Assembly: GCA_024281675.1 (NCBI GenBank)
Contig: JAMXAG010000002.1
Span: forward strand, 1-64,000
Source of the DNA: Nitrosomonas sp.
Lineage (GTDB): Bacteria; Pseudomonadota; Gammaproteobacteria; Burkholderiales; Nitrosomonadaceae
DNA length: 64,000 bases
Direction of reading: 5' to 3'
Below the pieces are notes generated by a model. The model had not been told where the DNA came from, ran no database searches, and worked only from the letters and a program-made list of their open reading frames with translations. A program made the position numbers and the translations under genes. Below are positions 27,176 to 37,035 of the stretch, piece after piece; within the stretch, counting starts at the first letter, position 1, and every line of letters starts with the position of its first letter.

Positions 27176-28528
27176 ATGGATGACAAGAAAGCGTTTCCAG
27201 AAGAAAACAAAGCAACCTTAATCCTACTTCAGTTAGAAGCAGACGCACGTAATGCAGAAGATTTATTGGCATTACATTACCTTATAGTCAATGAAACACG
27301 ACGTTTACTAAAATACCGACATGCAACACTCTTAAAAGCTGTCGGGCAAGTAACCTCTAGTTTCCAAACAATCAGAACATCCGGTCTTACTGTAGTTGAT
27401 CGTTCAATTCCAAAAAACCAATTGATTGAACACATCATTCATCATCAAAGAAAAGAATCTTCGAGTGATCTGCCTTTTCGAGTCATTTTTGAGCAGCTCC
27501 CAAATGAATTGCAACAAGATCGTCAGAGCTTATTGCTAGCATTTCCTGTTTGGGTTGGCATGCGATTGCCAAATGGCATATTAATAGGTGCTTTATGGCT
27601 TGAAAGGGAAACTGCGTGGAGTGATAGCGAGCTGTTCTTGATAAAACGATTAGCCGATACTTATGCACATGCTTGGGGCTATTTTGATAAGCATCGGCAA
27701 TTAAAAATATGGTTAGCTTCTAGAAAAACGCGATGGGTAATTGGGATCATGACAATGATCTTGTTTTTTTTACCCATCCAGCACTCAACGCTGGGATCCG
27801 TTAAAGTTGTTGCTAAAGATCCATTGATTGTGAGTGCACCTATCGACGGAGTAATCGCATCAATACCCGTTGAACCCAATCAACTGATCTCTCAAGGACA
27901 AACATTATTCAATTATGAAGATACCAGCTATAGAAACGAATATGTGGTTGCTCAACAATCCTTAGCCGTCGCCGAAGCCGAATTGAAAAAAGCTACTCAA
28001 AGTGCATTCCAAGATGAAAAAAGTAAAGCAGAAGTGGCTTTATTAAAAGCAAAAGTTGAATTAGCTAATATCAAGAGAGATTACGCAAAAGAAATGCTCG
28101 ATCATCTTAATGTAATAGCAGATAGAGATGGATTTTTGTTATTTGGTGACAAGCTAGAATTAATTGGGAAACCAGTGATTGTTGGTGAAAGGCTTATGGA
28201 AATCGCGGAAACTGGGAAGTTTATGTTTCGTATTGATTTACCCGTTGAAAATAACATTGAATTTTCTATCGGAGCCCCGGTAAAAATATACCTGAATATT
28301 GATCCGCTTAAGTCAATCGGCGCAGAAGTTACTAATATTGGTTTTCGTGCTGAAGTGACACCAGGAGATACTCTGGTTTACCGAGTCGACGCTGAAACAA
28401 CGGAGACAACTGGTCATCTTAGAATTGGTTGGCAAGGTACAGCCAAAATATATGGTAATTCGGTTAATTTATTTTTTTATCTTTTTCGTCGACCTCTTGC
28501 GGCAGCTCGCCAATATTTTGATTTTTAA
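27176..28528 (+). CDS. GAF domain-HlyD fusion, membrane-anchored adaptor
   Basis: About 450 residues from the ATG at 27176, which has AAGGA ten bases upstream; a longer frame from 27119 would overlap the previous gene. The cytoplasmic N-terminal part (about residues 15-170) looks like a GAF domain, with LIVNETRRLLKYRHATL and GILIGALWLERETAWSDSE. One transmembrane helix (about 184-202, WVIGIMTMILFFLPI) is followed by a HlyD-type half with lipoyl motifs (SAPIDGVIASIPVEPNQLI), a coiled coil (about 255-305) and a beta-barrel end. A GAF module in front of a secretion adaptor suggests that transport is gated by a cytoplasmic signal. It sits between the small adaptor and the M50-HlyD gene. Confidence 0.75.
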   Translation: MDDKKAFPEENKATLILLQLEADARNAEDLLALHYLIVNETRRLLKYRHATLLKAVGQVTSSFQTIRTSGLTVVDRSIPKNQLIEHIIHHQRKESSSDLPFRVIFEQLPNELQQDRQSLLLAFPVWVGMRLPNGILIGALWLERETAWSDSELFLIKRLADTYAHAWGYFDKHRQLKIWLASRKTRWVIGIMTMILFFLPIQHSTLGSVKVVAKDPLIVSAPIDGVIASIPVEPNQLISQGQTLFNYEDTSYRNEYVVAQQSLAVAEAELKKATQSAFQDEKSKAEVALLKAKVELANIKRDYAKEMLDHLNVIADRDGFLLFGDKLELIGKPVIVGERLMEIAETGKFMFRIDLPVENNIEFSIGAPVKIYLNIDPLKSIGAEVTNIGFRAEVTPGDTLVYRVDAETTETTGHLRIGWQGTAKIYGNSVNLFFYLFRRPLAAARQYFDF

Positions 28529-28567
28529 GTTAAGAAATTGGCATGATGCTCTGGGACAAAAGAAAAC

Positions 28568-30685
28568 ATGTCTTCAACTAACATTCAACCCTTACCTTCA
28601 TTACGAAGCGATTTACATTTCTTAAAAGCACCTAATGCTCACGATGGTTCAGCCACGTGGACTTTATATGATCCTGTCAATAATCGTTTTTACCGGATAA
28701 GCATCTTGATTCATCACATGCTGAGCAGATGGTCAATCAATAATAGTCAGCAGATAATAGATCAGATCGCAAATGAAACTGTTTTTAAACCGACACAAGA
28801 AGATATCGCAACCCTGATTAACTTCCTGCAACACAACCAATTAACGAACCAATCCCATACGCAACCAGCCTCTGAATATTTAGCACAACATAGAAAGGCT
28901 GATACAAATTTTTGGGAAAAAATAGCCCATCAATATTTATTTTTTCGCATTCCTCTTTTTCAACCCGATGCGTTCTTGAATCGAACGTATCCTTTTATCA
29001 AGCAATTCTTTTCTACTACCTTCCTGAATTTTGCCATTCTAATTTGTATAACGGGCTTATACCTGGTTTCACGTCAATGGGACGTGTTTGCGAACACATT
29101 CCTGCATTTTTTTTCGTTGCAAGGCATTCTGGTTTATGCAATTGCGTTAATAGGCGTAAAGACTATTCACGAGCTTGGGCATATGTATACAGCGAAGCAT
29201 TATGGTTGTCGTGTGCCTAGTATGGGGTTAGCCTTTATGGTCATGGTGCCAATGATCTATAGCGACATGTCGGATACTTGGCGGCTATACTCAAAAAAAC
29301 AGCGAATACATGTAGCTGCAGCTGGAATTTTGAATGAACTGTTGATGGCTGGTATTTGTTTATTTATTTGGGCATTTTTACCCGAAGGGATATTGCGTAG
29401 CGTTTGTTTTGTGATTGCAACTACCAGTTTGATTAGTAGCTTGCTGATCAATATCACACCTTTTATGCGTTTCGATGGCTACTATATTTTGTCAGACTGG
29501 TGGGGCATCGACAATTTACAGCAACGATCATTTCTATTAGCAAAATGGAAATTGCGCCAATTACTATTTGGATCCGTCGAAGAAAAACCAGAACATTTTT
29601 CTCCTGAAATAGAATTTAAATTGATTGGCTATGCATGGTTTACCTGGTTTTATCGTTTGATTCTATTCATCGGAATTGCTCTACTGGTTTATCATTTATT
29701 TTTCAAATTATTAGGTATTATTCTATTTGCAGTAGAGATAATTGTACTTATTCTTGTTCCTCTTTTTAAAGAAGTCAGACATTGGTGGATGCTAAAAAAT
29801 AGCATCCAATTAAATAATCGGTTACGAATATGGATGCTTATTTTAATAAGCTTTATAGGCCTTTTATTTATCCCTTGGAATTCACATATTTATATTCCTG
29901 GAGTACTAACTTCAGCAAATTACAGTACGATTTTCACACCTGAATCCGCCCAAATTGTTTCTATTGAGATTCAAACAGGTCAAAAAGTAGATAAAGATCA
30001 GGTGCTTATAGTACTAAAATCACAGAAACTCGACGTAGAAATAGAACTTACACGCAAACGGCTCGAGTTGCTAGAGCTGCGCGCCACAAGAGCAGTGGTC
30101 AGTCGTCAAGAGCAAGATAATTTGCAGGTAATACTAGAAGAAATTGCATCAGAATCGAGCAAACTAGAGGGATTAGAGAAGCTGCAGAAAAAACTAAGCC
30201 TACGCGCACCGTTTTCGGGTGTCATTACAGAAATGGATGAAACACTGCATGTGTCTCGTTGGGTCAAAAGTGCCACACCACTTTTTTCTATTATGGACTC
30301 TAACACCTCTGAAATCAGAGGCGTTGTCTCTGAATATGAACTGAATCGAATTGAGCTAGGGCAACAAGCCTCATTCTACCCTGAGGATCTTCAATTACCC
30401 AAATTAACGGCTTCCATTGATAGAATCGATAAAAGCGAAATCAGGAATCTTGATTTAACCTATCTGATTTCAAACTATGGTGGAAGTGTGGCTACTCGGA
30501 ACAGCAAGAACGGTACATTTGTACCGGAGACAACAATTTACGCTGTCTATTTAGGTAATGTTTCTTCTTCGGTACCGCAAAAAGAAATCAAGGGAAACAT
30601 TTTTATTTCAGGCACTCCCATTTCACTCGCAACGAGAATCTATGAAATGATCACATCCGTTTTTATACGAGAAAGTGGTTTTTAG
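28568..30685 (+). CDS. M50 site-2-protease-like membrane metalloprotease fused to HlyD
   Basis: A 705-residue polytopic protein. Residues 1-100 resemble the small PqqD-like modules found before M50 domains (TLYDPVNNRFYRIS). The protease core has the zinc motif H201-E-L-G-H205 inside a membrane helix and the third-ligand motif FMRFDGYYILSDWW with Asp303. About seven to eight hydrophobic helices precede residue 440. The last 260 residues are a HlyD-like adaptor: lipoyl halves around PESAQIVSIEIQTGQKV and LRAPFSGVITEM, separated by a coiled coil. All catalytic residues look intact. It is the last gene of the cluster and the only candidate for an inner-membrane core, because no ABC transporter is present. 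It may process the hydrophobic C-terminus of the giant protein; that is inference. Confidence 0.82.
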   Translation: MSSTNIQPLPSLRSDLHFLKAPNAHDGSATWTLYDPVNNRFYRISILIHHMLSRWSINNSQQIIDQIANETVFKPTQEDIATLINFLQHNQLTNQSHTQPASEYLAQHRKADTNFWEKIAHQYLFFRIPLFQPDAFLNRTYPFIKQFFSTTFLNFAILICITGLYLVSRQWDVFANTFLHFFSLQGILVYAIALIGVKTIHELGHMYTAKHYGCRVPSMGLAFMVMVPMIYSDMSDTWRLYSKKQRIHVAAAGILNELLMAGICLFIWAFLPEGILRSVCFVIATTSLISSLLINITPFMRFDGYYILSDWWGIDNLQQRSFLLAKWKLRQLLFGSVEEKPEHFSPEIEFKLIGYAWFTWFYRLILFIGIALLVYHLFFKLLGIILFAVEIIVLILVPLFKEVRHWWMLKNSIQLNNRLRIWMLILISFIGLLFIPWNSHIYIPGVLTSANYSTIFTPESAQIVSIEIQTGQKVDKDQVLIVLKSQKLDVEIELTRKRLELLELRATRAVVSRQEQDNLQVILEEIASESSKLEGLEKLQKKLSLRAPFSGVITEMDETLHVSRWVKSATPLFSIMDSNTSEIRGVVSEYELNRIELGQQASFYPEDLQLPKLTASIDRIDKSEIRNLDLTYLISNYGGSVATRNSKNGTFVPETTIYAVYLGNVSSSVPQKEIKGNIFISGTPISLATRIYEMITSVFIRESGF

Positions 30686-30769
30686 TGGCGATCTATTGGG
30701 GCTGGATTTCTCCTTGAAAGCGACACTTTGCTTCTTCGCTAACCTGAATGAATTCAGAGCTAATCCGCT

Positions 30770-33700
30770 TTAGCAAACCCTCCAGCTGCGCATCATGGGA
30801 AAGTACAATGCCAACTTTACCGGACGAGGATCTATTTGTTGCATCAACTGTTTATATTGACCCAACTGAAGCTGATAACGGAGCTGCTCACGATTAAGGA
30901 ATCCCTGCAAATCTGTACCTTCGTGACTGCTTATTTTGTAATCTATAATCCAACGTGTTTTATCAGAATCATAAAAGGTTCTATCAATCACCCCTTTAAC
31001 AAAATCATTCTTCACAACACCAGTAATTTTTAATTCGTTTTGCGCATTCTGTTGTGGACCCAGTATCCATTGGCCTATGGGGTCTGTCACCGCATTCGTC
31101 AATGCACTTGTTATTAGATCAATTGCGCTGTTTAATTTTTCTTCGCTTGTATTCAGACCGACCGCAAATAGATTTTTTTTGAATTGATCCTGCATAGATT
31201 GTATTCTTGCCGCATTCCATTCACGCATTTCATCTTCTGCGATCTGTTGCAACCATCGATGCGCCACTATTCCGACACATCGAGCGATTTCACTGGCCCA
31301 GGAAAACTCAATGTCATGCTCAAACACTTCGTTCAAGAGCGGCTCTTGCCAAGCCACAGCAGAAAAGGCATCGGGTAATTTCCAATCTGCAGGTAGGCGA
31401 TAGAAATTTTGATTGATCGTTTTGCTATCTTCCTGTGGCGGGTGAATATTAGCTTCAATTTGCGCTTTTGTTGCTGCGCCCCAATAATCCGGTGCTACAA
31501 CCACCCACAACTGTGATAGTAAAGAACGTGTGCCTGGTTCTTTAACATGCGGCTCTTGCTGTGTAGTGTCCAAATTAACATGGCCTAATAAATGCAGATA
31601 TTTTCGTGCCCGGGTAGCGGCGACGTAAAGCAATCGCACTGACTCAAATTGCTCTTTTTCCTGGTTGAGATTATCAATCCAGCGATAGGTATAATCTACT
31701 GGTTCACCAGTTTTTTCGATGGAAGCCAATAGAAGATTGGTTATTACATTTTGTGCGGTGTTTTTTTCATGGCTCGGTTGCTCAATCCACTTTAATAATT
31801 GTTTGTCTCTATTGCGAGGATTGCGGCCCAGCCCAGGGACAATAACGGTATCAAACTCAAGCCCTTTGGCCTTATGGATGGTCATGATCTGTAGTCGATC
31901 ATCGGCGTTTGGATCGGGTAATGCGTATAGTTCACTCAGGCCCACTTCAAAATTCGCAATGTCCGAAATGCTGCACGCACTTTCCTGTTTTTCCAAATAA
32001 TCCAGAAAAACCATTGCGTCACTTAAATCGATTTCACTTCGCGTGTTATTTCCAGTATAAATATTTACACAACCTGGCCCACCCAGTATTCGCCAGGCGG
32101 CTTCAACTGTGTCACGTAATGATCGGCGCTGGCGATGTTCAATGCAAAGCTGCAACACACTCTTTAATCTGCAAATGCGCTCGACGGCATCGGTTGAAAG
32201 ATTTCTCCAGTGATTTTCATTGCACAACAACTCCCAGACTGTAAAAGCTTTTGATGTGATGTTACTTTGGCTATGCTGTTGTTCAGAGTCGATTAAAGCA
32301 AGCAAGTCATCTAAGCGAATTCCACAAAAAGGTGTCCGTAAAAGGGCAATCCAAGCAATACGATCAGCAGGATTGAGAAGTGCACGGGTCAAAACCCATA
32401 AATCCTGCACAACGGATCTGTCCCGCAGCGGTTCAATCTCAATCGCTCGGAAAGCAATCTTGGCTTTTTTGAGTTCCGCAGTAATTGCAGTCAGGTGATT
32501 TCGATTGCGTACCAGAACTGCAATCGTATCGCTTGGATTCTTACGTCTGGCTTCTACAAGAATGTCGAGTACTTGATAAGCCTCTTCAATATCATGGCGG
32601 ATCAAAAAAGGATACACTTTGACCGCTTGCGCAGTATCCAAAGCATGAATGGCCACCGAAGCAGCATACGCTACGGCACCCTTAGAAATATCTTCTTCAT
32701 CAGGCATGATACGGCCAAAAGTATCATTCACCCAATCTACGATACCTTGCTGTGACCGAAAATTGGTTGTAAGTGTGATCGGTTGCAACGTTACATTGCC
32801 GATTCCTTGCTGTCTTGCTTGCAGAAAAAGCCCCACTTCTGCTTCCCGGAAACGATAAATGGATTGCATGGGATCACCCACTGCAAATAAGGTGCGACCA
32901 TCTCCCGCTTCCCATCCCGCTGTCAGTTTCTCAATTAACTGGAATTGACTGATCGAAGTATCCTGGAATTCATCAATCAGTAGATGTTTGATGCGATGAT
33001 CCAAGGCTAAGGCCAAATCGGTTGGAGATTCTGAGTCCCCAAGTGCTAGCAAAGCTCGCTGGGTGACTTCGGCGAAATCCACCTGGCCAGATTGTTGGAA
33101 AACAATTTCCAGTGCTGCTACCGCATGGTGCAATAAACTGGTAATCGCGGCGATGACTTGCCATTGTTGGTCAGAATAATTAGGAGATGGCAGCAGCCGG
33201 ATAGCCTGCAGTGATCGGCGAAATTCTTCATTTGGTTGCAACAATTCCAATAAATCCATCAACCTGGTTTTCCATTCTTTTGTCGATATTTTTTCTTTTG
33301 GGTTATTGCCAGAAGGAAAACCTTCATTGACCGTGATCTTCTTTCGCCACTCACCTTTTGCAGTCAACAACAAAGCTGCTATCCCGTTCCAATGCTGAAT
33401 GCTAGCTGTGGACAGATTTTCTAATTCACTGGCCATGCTAATTTCTGAAGTAGGCTGTTTTGACCCACTTTGGCCAAGATTACCTGCTGCATACCTTATT
33501 AATTGCAATAATTCATTTTGAAATTCGAGTGGAAATAATCGATAAGCCGATTGCAGTGCATTGTTGCGTACATTTTGCAACGCTATTTCCAATTCTTCTC
33601 TAGGTTTTTTGGTCATCAAATGACGTAACCATTGATCACGCTTTGCTAGCATTTCTGCGACTAAAGATTCCACGCGAGCCCAGTCGTTATCTAAGTGTAC

Positions 33701-34240
33701 CAATAGCTTTTTTATGTCTTGTGCAATTACTCCGTTTTTTTCTATTAAATCCAAGGTAATGCGTGCCGCTTCACGATAAAGATCATGAGCATGCTCAGCG
33801 ATTCTTGGTGGCGCACCAAATTCTGATAAAACAGGCATTTGTCGTACTAACGAAGCGCATAATGCATCAATGGTATGTATACGTAATCTCTGCGGGTTAC
33901 TAACCAGTTGCCAACCCAATTGTTGATCTCGATCCAATACCGCCGTTGATAATTCGCGATTCAATCGATCCTGCTCTATATCTGAATTGCTGTGTTCTTC
34001 ACCTTGATGAAGTTCCAGCACCGCTAAAACACGTGTACGCATTTCTGCAGCAGCTTTGCGCGTGAAAGTAATGGCAATAATTTCTTCGGGTGAATCGACA
34101 CAAGTCAGTAATCTTAGGTAACGTTGAATCAACAATGTGGTTTTTCCAGACCCGGCCGGCGCCTGAACAATAAACGAATTTTCCGGGTTTAAAGCACGGT
34201 AACGTTCCGAAGCATCAGGAATAGGACGATCAACCATCAT
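30770..34240 (-). CDS. AddA-like UvrD-type helicase/nuclease
   Basis: About 1156 residues. Helicase motifs in order: Walker A QAPAGSGKTTLL, Ia TFTRKAAAEMR, II LLIDEFQDTS, TTNFRSQ, V TIHKAKGLEFDTV, VI LLYVAATRARKYLHLL. The C-terminal part carries a PD-(D/E)XK nuclease segment with GVIDRTFYDSDKTRWIIDYK, followed by LQLGQYKQL. It therefore matches the AddA subunit layout for processing double-strand ends. Several Met codons are possible starts; those at 34240 or 34237 give the smallest overlap with the upstream gene (which ends at 34230), whereas the longest frame starts at 34273. The protein ends abruptly after MMRSWRVC, slightly earlier than in relatives by recall. Co-transcribed with the AddB-like gene. 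Confidence 0.88.
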   Translation of the reverse strand: MMVDRPIPDASERYRALNPENSFIVQAPAGSGKTTLLIQRYLRLLTCVDSPEEIIAITFTRKAAAEMRTRVLAVLELHQGEEHSNSDIEQDRLNRELSTAVLDRDQQLGWQLVSNPQRLRIHTIDALCASLVRQMPVLSEFGAPPRIAEHAHDLYREAARITLDLIEKNGVIAQDIKKLLVHLDNDWARVESLVAEMLAKRDQWLRHLMTKKPREELEIALQNVRNNALQSAYRLFPLEFQNELLQLIRYAAGNLGQSGSKQPTSEISMASELENLSTASIQHWNGIAALLLTAKGEWRKKITVNEGFPSGNNPKEKISTKEWKTRLMDLLELLQPNEEFRRSLQAIRLLPSPNYSDQQWQVIAAITSLLHHAVAALEIVFQQSGQVDFAEVTQRALLALGDSESPTDLALALDHRIKHLLIDEFQDTSISQFQLIEKLTAGWEAGDGRTLFAVGDPMQSIYRFREAEVGLFLQARQQGIGNVTLQPITLTTNFRSQQGIVDWVNDTFGRIMPDEEDISKGAVAYAASVAIHALDTAQAVKVYPFLIRHDIEEAYQVLDILVEARRKNPSDTIAVLVRNRNHLTAITAELKKAKIAFRAIEIEPLRDRSVVQDLWVLTRALLNPADRIAWIALLRTPFCGIRLDDLLALIDSEQQHSQSNITSKAFTVWELLCNENHWRNLSTDAVERICRLKSVLQLCIEHRQRRSLRDTVEAAWRILGGPGCVNIYTGNNTRSEIDLSDAMVFLDYLEKQESACSISDIANFEVGLSELYALPDPNADDRLQIMTIHKAKGLEFDTVIVPGLGRNPRNRDKQLLKWIEQPSHEKNTAQNVITNLLLASIEKTGEPVDYTYRWIDNLNQEKEQFESVRLLYVAATRARKYLHLLGHVNLDTTQQEPHVKEPGTRSLLSQLWVVVAPDYWGAATKAQIEANIHPPQEDSKTINQNFYRLPADWKLPDAFSAVAWQEPLLNEVFEHDIEFSWASEIARCVGIVAHRWLQQIAEDEMREWNAARIQSMQDQFKKNLFAVGLNTSEEKLNSAIDLITSALTNAVTDPIGQWILGPQQNAQNELKITGVVKNDFVKGVIDRTFYDSDKTRWIIDYKISSHEGTDLQGFLNREQLRYQLQLGQYKQLMQQIDPRPVKLALYFPMMRSWRVC

Positions 34241-37007
34241 TCTCATTCTTTGATTCTGTGAAAGAATCGACATTCAAACGCTGAGAGATTCGACAGATCA
34301 ATTGCATGTCACACTGTTGACACGTTGCAGGATAGCTTTTAGGGTTAACACGTGCATCGCCACTGGAAAATCCTTCAGCAAGCGCTATCAACTGCTGCTG
34401 CCAAGTTGCTATCAGTTCCCGCCAAGAACCAAAGTGTTTGCAGCCAGTTAGCTGCGAATAGGCTTTCACATCTGGCAATAAATCCGAATCTTGCAAAATG
34501 CCTACAAATCCAAACGCACCCGCTTTGACGATTGCAAATGCAATACCTACCGTTTGTTGATGCGAATTCGCCATGACCAAATATAACGGTAACTGAGGTT
34601 CATCAGGGCAATCACCGATCAAAGTCTGAATCGATTGCCGATTTGTTTTGTAATCAATAATGATTGATTGACCATTTTCCAACACATCTATGCGATCTAT
34701 GCGAACATTCAGAATCAGATTACCGACCTGGATCAGTTCCTTTTGTTCGATTGCGGCTACCGTGAAATCAAATCGTTTCTTTTCGATATCCAACCAATTG
34801 CTGAGCACATTCGTCAAACGCTGTAATTCAATTTCATAGAAACCTTGAGAAAACCTAGTGCGTTTGTCCGATTGCAAATTAGATAGCGCATTATTGGCGC
34901 TGTTCGCAAGTATCACTTCCAAATTCGTACCACTGAGTGTGTCTAGTTTTGTTTTACTCGCTAATTGTTTCCATAGGTAGGCCAAGGCATCGTGAATGAG
35001 TATGCCGCGTTCCATAGCATTCAGTCCGTTATGGGGTGTTTCTAAACGCCTTACTTTTAGCCGGTGCTTGATCAAAGCGCGAATTGCACATGCAGCATAG
35101 TCCTTGATAACAGCAGTGCCTCCTGCGATAGGCTGTTTAAGGATTTCTAGCGGTAATGGAAAAGTTTGATGATCTTCGATCATTTCTAACGTGCAAGACT
35201 GAGCAATCCGTTCATCATGTGATTTCCAGGAAGGCAGCTCGACAGCAATTTTCGCAATCGAGTGAATCAATGGAGTCGGTAATAACGCATGACCATCGTT
35301 ACTATTTTCGGGGTAACTTAGGATCACTTCATCAGCGCTTAGAAACCATCGCTGCGTCAATTTCTTAGAATATGCAAACGCTTGTGACGAGGACCCAAAA
35401 GGAAACGCTGTTTTGGCCTGAAATTCCACTGGGATAAATGGATTAGGATCGGCATTTAAGGGCCATTGCTCGTCTGAAAGGCCCATCACCCACAAATGAT
35501 CAAATGTGATTAGATTGGCTTCCAAGACACCCAAAATCTGTATCGGTACAGACGGTGATTCAGGTTGAAATAAGGTGTCATGCGTTATCTGTTTTAAATG
35601 CGAGACTGCTTCATAAAAACAAACCTCCGACTTAACACGGTCTAACGATACAAAATCTACCAGCAACGATTGCCATTTCTGGTAAGTTTGATATTCATCA
35701 GAATTTAAACGTCGTTCGCCTGGAAAGCCCAATAATTGCAACAGCTCAGCAATAATTTGCGCAAAAATAACGTAACTGCCCGGATTCAATTGCTTTGCTT
35801 TACAAAAAGCGGTTAGCCTATTTAAACATTGAAATAATAGTGGACAAGATACTCCGTCATCAATTTGTTGTATCAATCCAATGAAACGATCGAGCGTTAT
35901 TGTGGGTTCACTAAACCGGCGTAATTTGGCATCCAGTAATGCGCGCGACATTTTTTCACTTTCTGCGCCGACGATAAAAGGTGAATGTAAAAGTTGACTC
36001 ACACGACTGAACGGAATTTCTGCTTGCAACAAATCAAGGCAAATCAAAGCTGAGTCAATCAGCGGATAAGAACTCAGAGGAAGCCCCAGTGACAGATTAA
36101 AAGGGACCACTCTACGAGTAGTTCCTGGTAATAGAGAATGCGCATCGGGATACATCACGGAATTAAAGATACGTAGAATTGCACTACGATAATTGGCTAA
36201 ATCGGGTACTACGATACCGATAGAAGCTCGAGGATTTTCTTCCAAACGTGTACGAGCCCAAATAGCAGCTTGCTTAATTTCATCGCTGCTGGTTATAAAT
36301 CCAATCCGACCTATTTTTTGGGAATGTCGATTCGTATCGAATTGATGAGGGGAGATGGAATAGGCCACCGTGACTTCACAATCACTATTTTGGAGTTTTT
36401 CTAGTAATTGTATTTGTTGCGGAGTAAAAAAATCAAAACCGTAACAGATCAATGAAGCTATTTTTTTTACGGGTATATTTTGATAGTTTTCAGCAATCCA
36501 GTCACAAAGCTGTGCTTGATCAATTTGTTGATGATTGCTCGTTGTTTCTTCGTATAACTTAGCCCATGCTAAAAAAGTACTCGCGTCATCACCGAGAAGA
36601 TCATCTGCAAATGCCCGGAAAATTTTCCAAGCATGCAAAAACTGCCATGCTTCTTGCGCTAGTTTAGCCGTTTGGGAATGTTGCAGTAAGCCATGTCCTA
36701 CATCTGAGGAGTAAATGATCGATTCCCACAACAACCGCTCCTGCAAAACGGAAAGCAATTGTGGTGCAACTTGCGCTTGCGATAAATAAAGCGCATCAGA
36801 GTATATTCTTTCGAGGAAAGCAGAAAACGGCAGAATATCTGCCGTATGCCAAGCTACTTTTGCAGAACGAGCATTGTTCCAGTCAAACTTTCTTGTCAAC
36901 GTCAAAGCTAGCCTACGATTCGGAGTAACAACCGTAGCGCCTGCTCTGAGGCGACTTAAAACTTCATCTAAGGGGATTTCTGAAAATTTAGGAAATCTGC
37001 CGGTCAT
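34230..37007 (-). CDS. AddB-like PD-(D/E)XK nuclease, DNA repair protein
   Basis: A 925-residue partner of the helicase gene, overlapping its start. The C-terminal nuclease has VRIDRIDVL ... IIIDYKTNR and the QLPLYLVM motif. Cysteines in the AddB-type iron-sulphur pattern are visible: one in KDYAACAIRAL before the nuclease, and C-x2-C-x5-C in TCQQCDMQLIC near the end. The N-terminal half looks like an inactivated helicase fold; its start (TVVTPNRRLALTL) lacks a GKS/T Walker A, so unlike classical AddB it probably does not bind ATP there. The pair should act as a helicase-nuclease for recombinational repair in place of RecBCD. Confidence 0.85.
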   Translation of the reverse strand: MTGRFPKFSEIPLDEVLSRLRAGATVVTPNRRLALTLTRKFDWNNARSAKVAWHTADILPFSAFLERIYSDALYLSQAQVAPQLLSVLQERLLWESIIYSSDVGHGLLQHSQTAKLAQEAWQFLHAWKIFRAFADDLLGDDASTFLAWAKLYEETTSNHQQIDQAQLCDWIAENYQNIPVKKIASLICYGFDFFTPQQIQLLEKLQNSDCEVTVAYSISPHQFDTNRHSQKIGRIGFITSSDEIKQAAIWARTRLEENPRASIGIVVPDLANYRSAILRIFNSVMYPDAHSLLPGTTRRVVPFNLSLGLPLSSYPLIDSALICLDLLQAEIPFSRVSQLLHSPFIVGAESEKMSRALLDAKLRRFSEPTITLDRFIGLIQQIDDGVSCPLLFQCLNRLTAFCKAKQLNPGSYVIFAQIIAELLQLLGFPGERRLNSDEYQTYQKWQSLLVDFVSLDRVKSEVCFYEAVSHLKQITHDTLFQPESPSVPIQILGVLEANLITFDHLWVMGLSDEQWPLNADPNPFIPVEFQAKTAFPFGSSSQAFAYSKKLTQRWFLSADEVILSYPENSNDGHALLPTPLIHSIAKIAVELPSWKSHDERIAQSCTLEMIEDHQTFPLPLEILKQPIAGGTAVIKDYAACAIRALIKHRLKVRRLETPHNGLNAMERGILIHDALAYLWKQLASKTKLDTLSGTNLEVILANSANNALSNLQSDKRTRFSQGFYEIELQRLTNVLSNWLDIEKKRFDFTVAAIEQKELIQVGNLILNVRIDRIDVLENGQSIIIDYKTNRQSIQTLIGDCPDEPQLPLYLVMANSHQQTVGIAFAIVKAGAFGFVGILQDSDLLPDVKAYSQLTGCKHFGSWRELIATWQQQLIALAEGFSSGDARVNPKSYPATCQQCDMQLICRISQRLNVDSFTESKNENDG

Positions 37008-37035
37008 GCGGTGGCAAAATTACCGCCGTAGTCAA

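Noticed and set aside
30836-32858. Plus-strand frames of 60-111 codons opposite the helicase gene
   Set aside because: They overlap a strongly conserved helicase on the other strand and have no domain similarity.
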